Shown here one piece after another: positions 55,186-62,946 of a stretch of 64,000 nt of DNA. Source of the DNA: Devosia sp. RR2S18 (lineage in GTDB: Bacteria > Pseudomonadota > Alphaproteobacteria > Rhizobiales > Devosiaceae); assembly GCF_030177755.1 (NCBI RefSeq), contig NZ_CP126539.1, positions 1,140,001 through 1,204,000 on the forward strand, in the 5' to 3' direction. The notes beneath the pieces are model-generated. The model had not been told where the DNA came from and did not search any database. It saw only the letters and a list, made by a program, of their open reading frames with translations. How positions within the stretch are numbered: the stretch's first letter is position 1; each line of letters opens with the position of its first letter. The position numbers and the translations under genes were made by a program.

Positions 55186-56018
55186 GCTGGCCTCGGATGA
55201 CGGAGGGAGGCTTCCTTGCGGGTTGCCGCGTAAACCACGAGCAGGATGCCGATCACGAGCATGGGCAAGCTCAGGATCATACCCATGGTGAGCCAGCCGC
55301 TATAGAGATAGCCAATCTGGGCGTCGGGCAGCCGGACGAACTCCACGACGATGCGCGCCAGCGAATAGCCGATGGCAAAGACACCTGCGACGAGCCCCGG
55401 ACGGCGCAGGCCATAAAGCACATGCGTGACGAACCGGATCAGGAGGAAAAGCAGCAGTCCTTCCAGCAGCGCCTCGTAGAGCTGGCTAGGGTGACGGGGC
55501 GTTTGCAAGGGATCGGTCGGGAACACGACGCCCCAGGGCAGGGTGGTGGGCGCCCCATAGAGCTCGGCATTGATGTAGTTGGCAAAGCGCCCCAGCATGA
55601 TGCCGATGGTGGCCACAGCAGCGATAAGATCAAGCGAGCTCAGCCAATTGCCGCCCTTGGAGCGGGTAAATAGGATTGCCGCGACCATCAGGCCGAGCAT
55701 GCCGCCATGGAAGCTCATGCCGCCATCGAGCGTATTCAGAATCTGTGCCGGGTTTTCCAGGTAGAAGGGCAAGTTGTAAAAGAGCACATAGCCGACGCGG
55801 CCGCCCAGGACGATGGCCAGCATGGTCCAGAACGCGAAGTCCCAGATGTCCTGTGCCTTGAAAGGTGGTTTGCCCTCGTGCCACAGCCGTGGGTTGCGCA
55901 GGAGGAGGTAGCCATAAACGGCGCCCAGCCCCACGCCTGCCAAATATGCCAGCGCGTACCAGCGCACGGCGAACGGACCAATGGCAAAGGCAACCGGATC
56001 GATATTGGGAAAAGGCAA
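55182..56018 (-). CDS. lgt: Prolipoprotein diacylglyceryl transferase
   Basis: A 278-residue membrane enzyme that transfers diacylglycerol to the lipobox cysteine of prelipoproteins. Family motifs are DGGMSFHGGMLGLM, GRFANYINAELYG (the Lgt signature) and HPSQLYEALLEG. About seven helices are visible. I choose a TTG start at 56018 because AGGAG sits 5 bases upstream and homology begins at PFPNIDPVAFAIGP; an ATG at 56063 would add 15 residues. It heads lgt-midA-pgeF. Confidence 0.94.
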   Translation of the reverse strand: MPFPNIDPVAFAIGPFAVRWYALAYLAGVGLGAVYGYLLLRNPRLWHEGKPPFKAQDIWDFAFWTMLAIVLGGRVGYVLFYNLPFYLENPAQILNTLDGGMSFHGGMLGLMVAAILFTRSKGGNWLSSLDLIAAVATIGIMLGRFANYINAELYGAPTTLPWGVVFPTDPLQTPRHPSQLYEALLEGLLLFLLIRFVTHVLYGLRRPGLVAGVFAIGYSLARIVVEFVRLPDAQIGYLYSGWLTMGMILSLPMLVIGILLVVYAATRKEASLRHPRPA

Positions 56019-56146
56019 GGCTGCTCCTGCATTTACTCTATGCGCGGGACCATTGCCGGTCATGCCGCTCTGGTCAAGTCGGCAGCCATGGCCTAAGTAT
56101 CAAGGCAAACGCGCCACTCGGGTGCCCACAGCAAGATAGGTGTGCG

Positions 56147-56410
56147 ATGAACCAGAATAACAGGATCTTTGACGATTTGGGTCGGATGGTGAACGAGGCT
56201 GCCGGTGTGGCCGACGGCATGCGGCGGGAAGTCGAGACCGTCGTGCGCTCCCAGGCGCAGCGCTTCGTTGCCGACATGGACCTCGTCAAGCGCGAAGACT
56301 TCGACGCCTTGCGGGAGCTGGTGCAGGTACAGGGCGAAGAGATCGATGCGTTGCGCAAGGAACTTGCCGAGCTCAAGACCCCGGCTGCCAAGCCGGTCAA
56401 GGCAAGCTGA
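56147..56410 (+). CDS. ubiK: Accessory factor UbiK family protein
   Basis: An 87-residue BMFP-domain (DUF526) protein: helical N-terminus (RIFDDLGRMVNEAAGVADGM), a middle region and a coiled-coil C-terminal part (EEIDALRKELAELK). UbiK helps the late ubiquinone-synthesis enzymes. No other ubi gene is nearby. Size and motif order match the family. Divergent from lgt, ending 48 bases before a terminator. Confidence 0.88.
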   Translation: MNQNNRIFDDLGRMVNEAAGVADGMRREVETVVRSQAQRFVADMDLVKREDFDALRELVQVQGEEIDALRKELAELKTPAAKPVKAS

Positions 56411-56457
56411 GGCTGACTTGGGGCGCGCATGACAGGCGCCCATCACTGTTTCAATCT

Positions 56458-56493
56458 GGCACAGGTGGCGCGCACCACCTGTGCCGCTCTTTT
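56458..56493 (+). terminator. Rho-independent terminator after ubiK
   Basis: Perfect 11-bp stem GGCACAGGTGG / CCACCTGTGCC with a 6-base loop (56458-56485), followed by GCTCTTTT. Confidence 0.85.
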
Positions 56494-56590
56494 CGAGGTT
56501 GCTGACCTCCTCGCGGCGGCGCGCTGCCCCATCTTCTTACCAGCCATGAAGATCACGTTCGCATTACGGCGCTTCAGGTGGCTCTCGGTG

Positions 56591-56605
56591 TTAACCCTCC
56601 GTTAA
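56591..56605. promoter_or_regulatory. CtrA-type box TTAA-N7-TTAA
   Basis: TTAACCCTCCGTTAA matches the CtrA consensus TTAA-N7-TTAA exactly; both halves are GTTAAC in full. It lies about 196 bases before the ybjN ATG. In alphaproteobacteria CtrA ties such promoters to the cell cycle. Binding is inferred from the match alone. Confidence 0.55.
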
Positions 56606-56800
56606 CTCTGGCGGACCGATCATCCACAAGAGATTGCCGTCCGCGGTGCACCCTCCGTCCCCTGAATCAGTGGTCAGGTGTAGGGTCGCTTCATCGGGAC
56701 GATTCGTAAGCTCTTGCGTGCGGCCAGTTCCTTTCGAGTACCCGAGCGTCAGCCCTTGTGGCCGGCAGTTGAACCACGCCTTGCCAGGAAATAATCGTCG

Positions 56801-57301
56801 ATGTCACTCCTGCTCGCCGAGCCCGACCGCAATCTGCATCCCGTCGATATCATCGAGCACATCGCCTCGATCAACGATTGGACGTTCGAGCGGCAAGACG
56901 CCGATGAGATCTCCATTTCTGTCCGTGGCGGGTGGAGCGACTATCATGTGTCGTTCAACTGGATGGAGGATCTCGAAAGCCTTCACATCGCCTGCGCTTT
57001 CGACCTCAAGGTGCCCGAGGGCCGGCGTGCGGAGATCAAGCAACTAATTTCATTGATCAACGAGCAGCTCTGGATCGGCCACTTCGACATCTGGCAGAAA
57101 GAGGGCGTGGTCCTGTTCCGCAATTCGCACCTGCTGACGGGTGGTGCCGACGTCACCCCGCAACAATGCGAGGCGCTGCTGCGTTCAGCCACTGACAGTT
57201 GTGACCTTTACTACCAGGCGTTCCAATTCGTGGTTTGGGCGGGCAAGACCGCCGCTGATGCCATGAGCCACGTCATGTTCGAAACAGTGGGTGAAGCATG
57301 A
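56801..57301 (+). CDS. YbjN domain-containing protein
   Basis: A 166-residue YbjN-family protein (type III secretion chaperone-like fold). The family core is EISISVRGGWSDYHVSFNWMEDLESLHIACAFDLKVPEGRRAEI (landmarks GWSDYHVSFNW and HIACAFDLKVP) and QLWIGHFDIW. In other bacteria YbjN influences stress resistance and motility, but its molecular job is unknown. It overlaps proC by 4 bases (ATGA), so the two form an operon. Confidence 0.92.
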   Translation: MSLLLAEPDRNLHPVDIIEHIASINDWTFERQDADEISISVRGGWSDYHVSFNWMEDLESLHIACAFDLKVPEGRRAEIKQLISLINEQLWIGHFDIWQKEGVVLFRNSHLLTGGADVTPQQCEALLRSATDSCDLYYQAFQFVVWAGKTAADAMSHVMFETVGEA

Positions 57302-58122
57302 GTGCTGCACTACAGACCATCGGCCCCGTGATGCTGGTGGGCGCCGGCAAGATGGGGCTGGCGCTGGCCCGTGGCTGGCTCGAGGGTGGACTGCCAACAG
57401 GCAATCTCGTGCTGGTTGACCCCAGTCCCGGCCAGGCGGCGCAGGACTTTGCTCAAGATTACGAGTTGCCGATCAGTTCCGAAGCACACGGTCTCCTTCC
57501 CAATGTGCTGGTGCTGGCGGTCAAGCCGCAGATCATCGACGAGGTGATGGAAGGGCTGGCACCGGTAATCGGTCCCACCACGCTGGTGGTGTCGATCGCC
57601 GCCGGTATCGACATAGCCCGGCTGACGCGCGGCTTCGGCATGGGGCGGGTGGTGCGCACCATGCCCAACACCCCGGCGCAGATCGGCAAAGGCATTACTG
57701 GTGCGGTGGCTGGCCCTGAAGTGACCGAAATGGATCGGCTGGGCGCCGAGGCGCTGCTGGGGACTTCTGGTCCCGTGCTGTGGTTCGACGACGAGGCGCA
57801 TCTGGATGCTGTAACCGCCGTCTCCGGCTCAGGCCCCGCCTATGTTTTCCATCTGGTGGAAGCTCTGGCAGAAGCGGGTCGCCGGCAGGGTCTGCCAAAC
57901 GGCGTTGCCGAGAAACTTGCGCGCCAGACCGTGATTGGCGCGGCCGCGCTGTTGGACGTCGATCCCGCAGCGCCTGCGGTGTTGCGCGAGAACGTTACTT
58001 CACCCAATGGCACTACTGCTGCCGGGCTCGGCGTGTTGATGGCCGAGGATGGCCTAGTCAGCTTAATCGACAGGACCGTGGCGGCGGCGAGACGCCGGAG
58101 CGAGGAACTGGGGCGTAGCTAG
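57298..58122 (+). CDS. proC: Pyrroline-5-carboxylate reductase
   Basis: A 274-residue enzyme for the last step of proline synthesis, using NAD(P)H. The Rossmann loop is MLVGAGKMGLALARGW (residues 11-26), VLAVKPQIIDEVM follows, and the C-terminal dimerisation/catalytic helix region contains VTAVSGSGPAYVFHLVEAL and ENVTSPNGTTAAGL. The gene is coupled to ybjN and converges on a helical hypothetical gene with a 4-base overlap. Confidence 0.96.
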   Translation: MSAALQTIGPVMLVGAGKMGLALARGWLEGGLPTGNLVLVDPSPGQAAQDFAQDYELPISSEAHGLLPNVLVLAVKPQIIDEVMEGLAPVIGPTTLVVSIAAGIDIARLTRGFGMGRVVRTMPNTPAQIGKGITGAVAGPEVTEMDRLGAEALLGTSGPVLWFDDEAHLDAVTAVSGSGPAYVFHLVEALAEAGRRQGLPNGVAEKLARQTVIGAAALLDVDPAAPAVLRENVTSPNGTTAAGLGVLMAEDGLVSLIDRTVAAARRRSEELGRS

Positions 58123-58658
58123 CGCGACCCGGGCCCATCCAGTTCGGCTTCCATGGCATCTATCCAGGCAACTGCCGCCGCATCACCGCAGGCGCTCAGC
58201 ATATTGCGGCTTGTTTCGAGGTACATCCGGGCCCGCATGGCTTCGGCACCGTCGCCGGTCACGTCGTGGCTGCGTAGGTGCACAAGCGCCAGATTAGCGC
58301 GGATGATAGCGCGCTCCTGAGTGGAAGCGGGCGAACTTGCGGCCAGGGCGCTCATCAGGAGCGTCCGAGCGCGAACCAGTAGCCGCTTGGCGCGATCTGC
58401 ATCATCGACATGGCGGGCCCGAAGGCAGAGCAGAGCGCCCATTTCCGCCAGGAGCCGTGTGCGGGCAGGGCTCGGGTCGGGGAGGTCGGGCGCCGTCAGA
58501 ACCGTTGTCAGCAGCGCCTCGGCATCGACAAGCAGATCGAACCTGCTGGTCCGGAGCGCTTCGGCGACCAAGGCGTCGGCCTCGGCATGCAGTTGCAGGT
58601 GTATTCTTTCGGCCGAGGTCAACACGACCTCGCCGGACGGGTTTCCCACTGCGTTCAT
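58119..58658 (-). CDS. Hypothetical helical (TPR-like) protein
   Basis: A 179-residue protein, predicted nearly all alpha-helical, with repeated Leu/Ala-rich helices (AEADALVAEALRTSRFDLLVDAEALL is described by AEADALVAEA and FDLLVDAEALL; RAKRLLVRARTLLMSALAA). The pattern resembles TPR-like helical hairpins but no standard TPR consensus is met. No signal peptide or membrane segment. It converges on proC and lies 34 bases from the MarR gene on the same strand. No function assigned. Confidence 0.7.
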   Translation of the reverse strand: MNAVGNPSGEVVLTSAERIHLQLHAEADALVAEALRTSRFDLLVDAEALLTTVLTAPDLPDPSPARTRLLAEMGALLCLRARHVDDADRAKRLLVRARTLLMSALAASSPASTQERAIIRANLALVHLRSHDVTGDGAEAMRARMYLETSRNMLSACGDAAAVAWIDAMEAELDGPGSR

Positions 58659-58692
58659 AATCTGCCCCCGTGCCCCTCAACACGGGGAGCGA

Positions 58693-59211
58693 TCATAGGC
58701 CCGCGGTCAGATTGAGTCTATCCAGGACCGCCCGGTCGCCCGGTTCGACCATGCCGACGAGGAAACGGTTCACCACTCGGCGGGATTCGGGTGGAAGACT
58801 GGCCATAGCGGCATTGATGCGGCTGGCTTGCGTGGCCGACAGAGCCGAGAAGAACTGCCGCCCTTTGTCGGTGGCATAAAGCAGGCGCTGGCGGCGGTCG
58901 GACTGCCCGGTTTTCTGCTCGACATAGCCGTTGTCAATCAACTGGCGGAGCACGCGGGCAAGACTTTGCTTGGTGATCTTGAGGATGTCGAGGAGGTCGG
59001 CAACGGGCATGCCTGGCCGCAGATTGACGAAATAGAGCACGCGATGATGAGCGCGTCCGAAGCCTTGCCGATCCAGCAAAGCGTCGGCGTCGCCAGTAAA
59101 ATCTCGATAGGCAAAGAAGAACAAGCCCATGATGTCCAGGGGCAGGGACCCGCCGACGGGCAGGTCAGAAATTATGTCAGCCTTGTTGACATTTTTTTGG
59201 AGCGCTGCCAT
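58693..59211 (-). CDS. MarR-family transcriptional regulator
   Basis: A 172-residue winged-helix repressor. The DNA-binding region is RVLYFVNLRPGMPVADLLDILKITKQSLARVLRQLIDNGYVEQKTGQSDRRQRLLYATDKGRQ (key parts ITKQSLARVLRQL recognition helix and SDRRQRLLYAT wing). The ATG at 59211 has GGAAAG just upstream; the open frame beyond it is antisense to ilvE. It is divergent from ilvE, so ilvE and itself are likely targets. Ligand unknown. Confidence 0.93.
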   Translation of the reverse strand: MAALQKNVNKADIISDLPVGGSLPLDIMGLFFFAYRDFTGDADALLDRQGFGRAHHRVLYFVNLRPGMPVADLLDILKITKQSLARVLRQLIDNGYVEQKTGQSDRRQRLLYATDKGRQFFSALSATQASRINAAMASLPPESRRVVNRFLVGMVEPGDRAVLDRLNLTAGL

Positions 59212-59287
59212 TGTCTTTCCACTGGACGACGATCTCGACTTATCCCAAAGCCATTGTGGTTTGCCAAGGGCTTGGGCTTGGGGCAGG

Positions 59288-59299
59288 ATTGGAGCCAAT
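59288..59299. promoter_or_regulatory. Candidate MarR operator (ATTGG-N2-CCAAT)
   Basis: A 5-2-5 inverted repeat ATTGGAGCCAAT in the 132-base region between the divergent MarR gene and ilvE, 45 bases before the ilvE start. It fits the size of a MarR half-site pair but is short. Confidence 0.35.
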
Positions 59300-59343
59300 G
59301 GCCACGAGCGGTGGCATGTAGATACAAGACTCGGGAGAGGATC

Positions 59344-60234
59344 ATGGCAGGCCTGCCAATGGACCAGCGCGACGGCTGGATCTGGTTCGACGGCGAACTC
59401 AAACCCTGGAAGGATGCAAAGATCCACGTGCTGACGCACGGGCTGCATTATGCCAGTTCCGTTTTCGAGGGCGAACGGGCCTATGGTGGGGAAATTTTCA
59501 AGTCGCGCGAACATACGGAGCGGCTGATCCGCTCGGGCAAGACTCTCGACTTCACCATCCCCTATTCCGCCGACGAGATTGAAGCCGCCAAGCGGCTGGT
59601 GCTTGAGAAGAATGGGCTGGTCGACGCCTATGTGCGGCCGGTTGCCTGGCGCGGCTCGGAGGAACTGAGCGTTCCGGCGCGCAACAACACGGTGCATCTG
59701 GCGATCGCCGCCTGGATCTGGCCGAGCTATTTCTCGGTGGAGGAGAAACTCAAGGGCATCCGGCTCGAATGGAGCAAGTGGAAGCGTCCAAGCCCGGAGA
59801 CCATTCCGTCTTCTGCCAAAGCTGCTGGTCTCTACATGATCTGCACGCTCTCTAAGGATGCGGCCATGGCCAACGGCTATGCCGACGCGCTGATGCTGGA
59901 CTATCGCGGCTATGTCGCCGAGGCGACCGGTGCCAACGTGTTCTTCATCAAGGGCAAGGACATCACTACGCCGACACCGGATTGCTTCCTGAACGGCATC
60001 ACCCGGCAGACGCTGATTGATCTGGCCAAGCGCAATGGCTACACGGTGACCGAGCGGCACATCATGCCCGAAGAACTCAGCCAGTTCGACGAGTGCTTCC
60101 TCACCGGCACCGCGGCGGAAGTTACGCCAGTCAGCGAGATCGGCGAGTTCAAGTTCGCACCGGGCGAGGGCTGCCGTACATTGATCGACGCCTATGCAGC
60201 GGAAGTGCAACCCAAGCGGGCCGCCGCGGAGTAA
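59344..60234 (+). CDS. ilvE: Branched-chain amino acid aminotransferase
   Basis: A 296-residue class IV PLP aminotransferase for the last step of Leu, Ile and Val synthesis. Landmarks are WFDGELKPWKDAKIHVLTHGLHYASSVFEGERAY, the PLP lysine in SSAKAAGLY, and DYRGYVAEATGANVFFIKG plus TRQTLIDLAKRNGY (key residues around GLHYASSVFEG and EATGANVFF). GGGAGAGG precedes the ATG; the frame open to 58828 is antisense to the MarR gene. It is divergent from MarR and ends at a shared terminator. Confidence 0.96.
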   Translation: MAGLPMDQRDGWIWFDGELKPWKDAKIHVLTHGLHYASSVFEGERAYGGEIFKSREHTERLIRSGKTLDFTIPYSADEIEAAKRLVLEKNGLVDAYVRPVAWRGSEELSVPARNNTVHLAIAAWIWPSYFSVEEKLKGIRLEWSKWKRPSPETIPSSAKAAGLYMICTLSKDAAMANGYADALMLDYRGYVAEATGANVFFIKGKDITTPTPDCFLNGITRQTLIDLAKRNGYTVTERHIMPEELSQFDECFLTGTAAEVTPVSEIGEFKFAPGEGCRTLIDAYAAEVQPKRAAAE

Positions 60235-60256
60235 TCTGCCCCCACTACCTGCTTCG

Positions 60257-60283
60257 AAAAGCCGGGTTCATGCCCGGCTTTTT
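60257..60283. terminator. Bidirectional terminator between ilvE and moaE
   Basis: AAAAGCCGGG-TTCATG-CCCGGCTTTT is a 10-bp symmetric stem with T-runs on both strands. It lies between the convergent ilvE and moaE genes and touches the moaE stop codon. Confidence 0.9.
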
Positions 60284-60729
60284 CATGTCCAGCGTTGCCG
60301 GGCGGCATCGTCATCCGGCTTGGCCTCGACCCAATCCGTGCCGGCGGCAGTCTCCTCCTGTTTCCAGAAGGGGGCGTCGGTCTTGAGATAGTCCATCAGG
60401 AACTGTGCGCCATCGAAGGCAGCCTGCCGATGGGAGGCCAGGGTCATGACCTGCATGATCGGCTGGCCGGGCAGCAAGCGACCATGGCGATGCACAATGC
60501 TGGCATCGAGCAAGGCGAAACGTTTTATGGCTTCCGCGCGCAGGGTGGCGATCTCGTTTTCGGCCAGTTCAACATAGCATTCGAGGATCAGGGCGGTGAT
60601 AGGCCGATCCGGTGTAGAGCGGACGATGCCGGTGAAGGTCACGGCGGCACCGGCGCTGTCGCTTTGCGCGAGAAATGCGTTGCTGAGCGCGCCGGGGTCA
60701 AAGGGGGCGCCGGTGATGGTGACGCTCAT
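60283..60729 (-). CDS. moaE: Molybdopterin synthase catalytic subunit MoaE
   Basis: A 148-residue large subunit of molybdopterin synthase, which inserts sulfur from MoaD into precursor Z. FTGIVRSTPDRPITALILECY near the N-terminus, HRHGRLLPGQPIMQVMTLASHRQAAFDGAQFLMDYLKTDAPFWKQE carry the family motifs (HRHG, the catalytic KTDAPFWK lysines). It follows moaD after one base. It supplies cofactor to the molybdenum enzymes XdhAB and the 1430 oxidoreductase. Confidence 0.95.
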   Translation of the reverse strand: MSVTITGAPFDPGALSNAFLAQSDSAGAAVTFTGIVRSTPDRPITALILECYVELAENEIATLRAEAIKRFALLDASIVHRHGRLLPGQPIMQVMTLASHRQAAFDGAQFLMDYLKTDAPFWKQEETAAGTDWVEAKPDDDAARQRWT

Positions 60730-60730
60730 C

Positions 60731-60982
60731 TCACCCGCCCGTCATGGGGGGCAGAATGGCGATGGTCGAGGCTCCGGCGATCGGTGCGTCGTGCGGCTGG
60801 ATCCGAGCGTCGAGCGAAACTTTGAACTGCGCAGGGTTGGCGAGGGCGAGCGCAAGGGCTTCGTCCTGGTTGGCGAGCCAATTGAGAAGGTCTGCAATGG
60901 TGGTGACACTCGGAGGCGGTGTTACCTCGTCTTCCCCGCGATTGAGGCGTTCGCGGAGCCAGGCGAAATAGAGGATTTTCAC
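60731..60982 (-). CDS. moaD: Molybdopterin synthase sulfur carrier subunit MoaD
   Basis: An 83-residue ubiquitin-like protein. The C-terminus ends PPMTGG, the Gly-Gly that becomes a thiocarboxylate. The start is GTG at 60982, which overlaps the pgsA stop (GTGA); the frame runs further upstream but inside pgsA. pgsA-moaD-moaE are one operon. Confidence 0.94.
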   Translation of the reverse strand: MKILYFAWLRERLNRGEDEVTPPPSVTTIADLLNWLANQDEALALALANPAQFKVSLDARIQPHDAPIAGASTIAILPPMTGG

Positions 60983-61545
60983 TTCGCGGTTTCCGAAAGG
61001 TGCGGCCAGGCGGAGCGGAAATAGTCGATCCCGGTCCAGAGAGTCAAAATGCCGGCGAGCCAAAGCAAGGCGTCGCTGAGCAGCCAGATGGCGGGGAAAA
61101 CACCTTCGAGCAGCACCATTGCGAGGGCAACCAGTTGAATGGTGGTCTTCCACTTAGCGAGGTTCGTCACGTGGAGAACGACTTGGGCATTGCCCAAAAA
61201 CTCGCGCAGGCCGGGGATAAAAAGCTCGCGGAAGAGGATGGCCACGACAGGGATCATATCCAGGGCCGAGAAGCTACCATCCCAGGCGAGCGCCGTAACG
61301 AGAATACCAACCAGCATCTTGTCAGCGATTGGATCAAGCATGCGCCCGAGCGGGGAGCCCTGGTCCCAGGCCCGTGCTAGATAGCCGTCGACCCAGTCGG
61401 ATGCCGCTGCGACCACATAGAGCACGAGTGCGATGAGCCGCATGATGGGGTCATCCGCCATCACCAACGCAACGATCGGAATGATCGCCAATATACGGGC
61501 GATGGTGATCTGATTGGGGATGAGTAGCAGCGGGTTTTGGGCCAT
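60979..61545 (-). CDS. pgsA: CDP-diacylglycerol--glycerol-3-phosphate 3-phosphatidyltransferase
   Basis: A 188-residue inner-membrane enzyme making phosphatidylglycerophosphate. The CDP-alcohol phosphotransferase motif D-G-x2-A-R-x8-G-x3-D-x3-D is seen in DWVDGYLARAWDQGSPLGRMLDPIADK (key parts DGYLAR and GRMLDPIAD). Four to five helices are visible. In relatives it follows uvrC; here the DAHP synthase gene lies between. Confidence 0.95.
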   Translation of the reverse strand: MAQNPLLLIPNQITIARILAIIPIVALVMADDPIMRLIALVLYVVAAASDWVDGYLARAWDQGSPLGRMLDPIADKMLVGILVTALAWDGSFSALDMIPVVAILFRELFIPGLREFLGNAQVVLHVTNLAKWKTTIQLVALAMVLLEGVFPAIWLLSDALLWLAGILTLWTGIDYFRSAWPHLSETAK

Positions 61546-61645
61546 GGACCGACAGAACAGGATGGATGTTTGGGGGTCAAGCCACTGCGGCGCTGTTGGT
61601 TGCTTCTCTCGCTCGCCCCAACCTTAGAAGTAACCCCCGCCCCGA

Positions 61646-61668
61646 CCCTCCCCCTGAGAGGGGGAGGG
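61646..61668. repeat. GC-rich palindromic intergenic repeat
   Basis: CCCTCCCCCT-GAG-AGGGGGAGGG is a perfect 10-bp inverted repeat with a 3-base loop, between pgsA and the DAHP synthase gene. It shares its core with the repeats at 14213-14324 and 63001-63032, and may also end the DAHP synthase transcript. Confidence 0.8.
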
Positions 61669-61690
61669 AGGAAGGTGCTTTCGGCGGGAG

Positions 61691-62764
61691 CTAGGCGACG
61701 GCCCTGCTGGTGACAGAGCGGCGTCGCTCGACGGCGCGGGCGAGATCCTCCAGAGCGGTGACTGTGGTATTCCAGTCGATGCAACCATCGGTGATGGACT
61801 GGCCGTAGACTAGATCTTGGCCAGGCACGAGGTCCTGCCGTCCGGCGACCAGGTTGGACTCTACCATCACGCCGATGATGCGGCGCTCACCTGCGGCCAG
61901 TTGCTGGCCGACATCCGCCAGCACTAGGGGCTGGTTCTCGGGCTTCTTGCTGGAGTTAGCGTGGCTCGCATCAATCATGATGGCTGAATTCACGCCCGCC
62001 TTTTTGGCTGCAGCGGCGGCAGCTTCGACGCTGGCGGCATCGTAGTTGGTCGTTTTGCCGCCGCGCAGAATGATGTGGCAGTCGGGATTGCCACTAGTCG
62101 CCGCGATCGCCGAGCGACCATCCTTGGTGACGGCCATGAAATGATGCGGCTGGCCGGCCGAGCTGACCGCGTCGAGGGCGATCTTCACATTCCCATCGGT
62201 GCCGTTTTTGAATCCGACGGGACAGGAGAGGCCCGATGCCAGTTCACGGTGGATCTGCGATTCCGTGGTCCGGGCGCCGATGGCGGCCCAACTGACGAGG
62301 TCGGCAATGTATTGTGGGGTTGTCATGTCGAGGAATTCGCAGGCGGCGGGCAGGCCCAGATTGCTGATCTGGAGGAGCAGGTCGCGGGCGATATGAAGTC
62401 CTTGATCAATGGCGAAACTGCCGTCGAGATTAGGGTCGTTGATAAGACCTTTCCAGCCAACGGTGGTACGGGGTTTTTCGAAATATACCCGCATGATGAT
62501 CTCCAGCCGGTCGCCCAGGGACTTGCGCAGCACCACTAGGCGCTTGGCATAGTCCAGCGCCGCGGCGGGATCATGGATAGAGCAGGGGCCGACAACCACC
62601 GCCAGCCGATCATCCTGACCGGTGATGATATTATGGAAGTCATGACGTGCGGCGATCACGGTGCGGGTCGCGGCGTCGGTGCGCGGATGGGTTCGCATGA
62701 CCTCGATAGGGGTGGTCAGCGGTTTTATTTCGGTGATGCGCAGGTCGTCGGTGGATTTGAGCAT
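61691..62764 (-). CDS. aroG: 3-deoxy-7-phosphoheptulonate synthase (class I, AroG/AroF type)
   Basis: A 357-residue DAHP synthase condensing phosphoenolpyruvate and erythrose-4-phosphate, the first step of aromatic amino acid synthesis. Motifs: VVVGPCSIHDPAAALDYA, RVYFEKPRTTVGWKGLINDP, PVGFKNGTDG, IILRGGKTTNYD, MIDASHANSSKKPENQ (metal/substrate sites). I start at 62764 where GAGGAG lies 7 bases upstream; the frame extends to 62806. Whether it is the Phe-, Tyr- or Trp-sensitive isozyme cannot be read here. It is controlled by a leader peptide attenuator just upstream. Confidence 0.95.
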   Translation of the reverse strand: MLKSTDDLRITEIKPLTTPIEVMRTHPRTDAATRTVIAARHDFHNIITGQDDRLAVVVGPCSIHDPAAALDYAKRLVVLRKSLGDRLEIIMRVYFEKPRTTVGWKGLINDPNLDGSFAIDQGLHIARDLLLQISNLGLPAACEFLDMTTPQYIADLVSWAAIGARTTESQIHRELASGLSCPVGFKNGTDGNVKIALDAVSSAGQPHHFMAVTKDGRSAIAATSGNPDCHIILRGGKTTNYDAASVEAAAAAAKKAGVNSAIMIDASHANSSKKPENQPLVLADVGQQLAAGERRIIGVMVESNLVAGRQDLVPGQDLVYGQSITDGCIDWNTTVTALEDLARAVERRRSVTSRAVA

Positions 62765-62792
62765 TGGTGGTCTCCTCGGGATTTTTCCTGGG

Positions 62793-62832
62793 GAGGCGGC
62801 CAACAAAAAAGCCGCCTCGGAGGTCGGGCGGC
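62793..62832 (-). terminator. Attenuator hairpins in the aroG leader
   Basis: On the minus strand GCCGCC (62832-62827) pairs with GGCGGC (62816-62811) and is followed by six Ts (62810-62805): a terminator. The 3' arm can instead pair as GAGGCGGC (62818-62811) with GCCGCCTC (62800-62793), and CCTCCG in the terminator loop region (62823-62818) can pair with CGGAGG inside the leader (62888-62883). The three structures exclude one another, as in classical attenuators. Confidence 0.8.
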
Positions 62833-62862
62833 GGGCTTCGGGTTTGGTCTTATCGTGTGAGA

Positions 62863-62940
62863 TCAGATCAAGCGCGCGGTAGCCTCCGCCGGGAGCGGAT
62901 AGCTAAAATACCAAAACGAGAAGGTCGCGACGGTGATCAT
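62863..62940 (-). CDS. Aromatic leader peptide of the DAHP synthase attenuator (25 residues)
   Basis: A 25-codon gene starting MITVATFSFWYF. Codons 7-14 read FSFWYFSY: three Phe, two Tyr and one Trp in eight residues (62899-62922). It ends with TGA at 62863-62865, about 30 bases before the terminator hairpin upstream of aroG. Ribosome stalling on these codons would cover the CCGC arm and free GCGGAGG to pair with CCTCCG, blocking the terminator. No ribosome site precedes the ATG; the predicted transcript begins at the A of the ATG, so translation would be leaderless. Confidence 0.82.
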   Translation of the reverse strand: MITVATFSFWYFSYPLPAEATARLI

Positions 62941-62946
62941 GGCAGA

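Larger units (their letters stand above)
56411..56800. other. Intergenic region between ubiK and ybjN
   Basis: A 390-base gap holding the ubiK terminator (56458-56493) and a CtrA-like box (56591-56605). Downstream of the box the sequence to the ybjN ATG shows no gene and would form a 5' leader of up to about 190 bases; no clear hairpin or small reading frame stood out. Confidence 0.5.
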
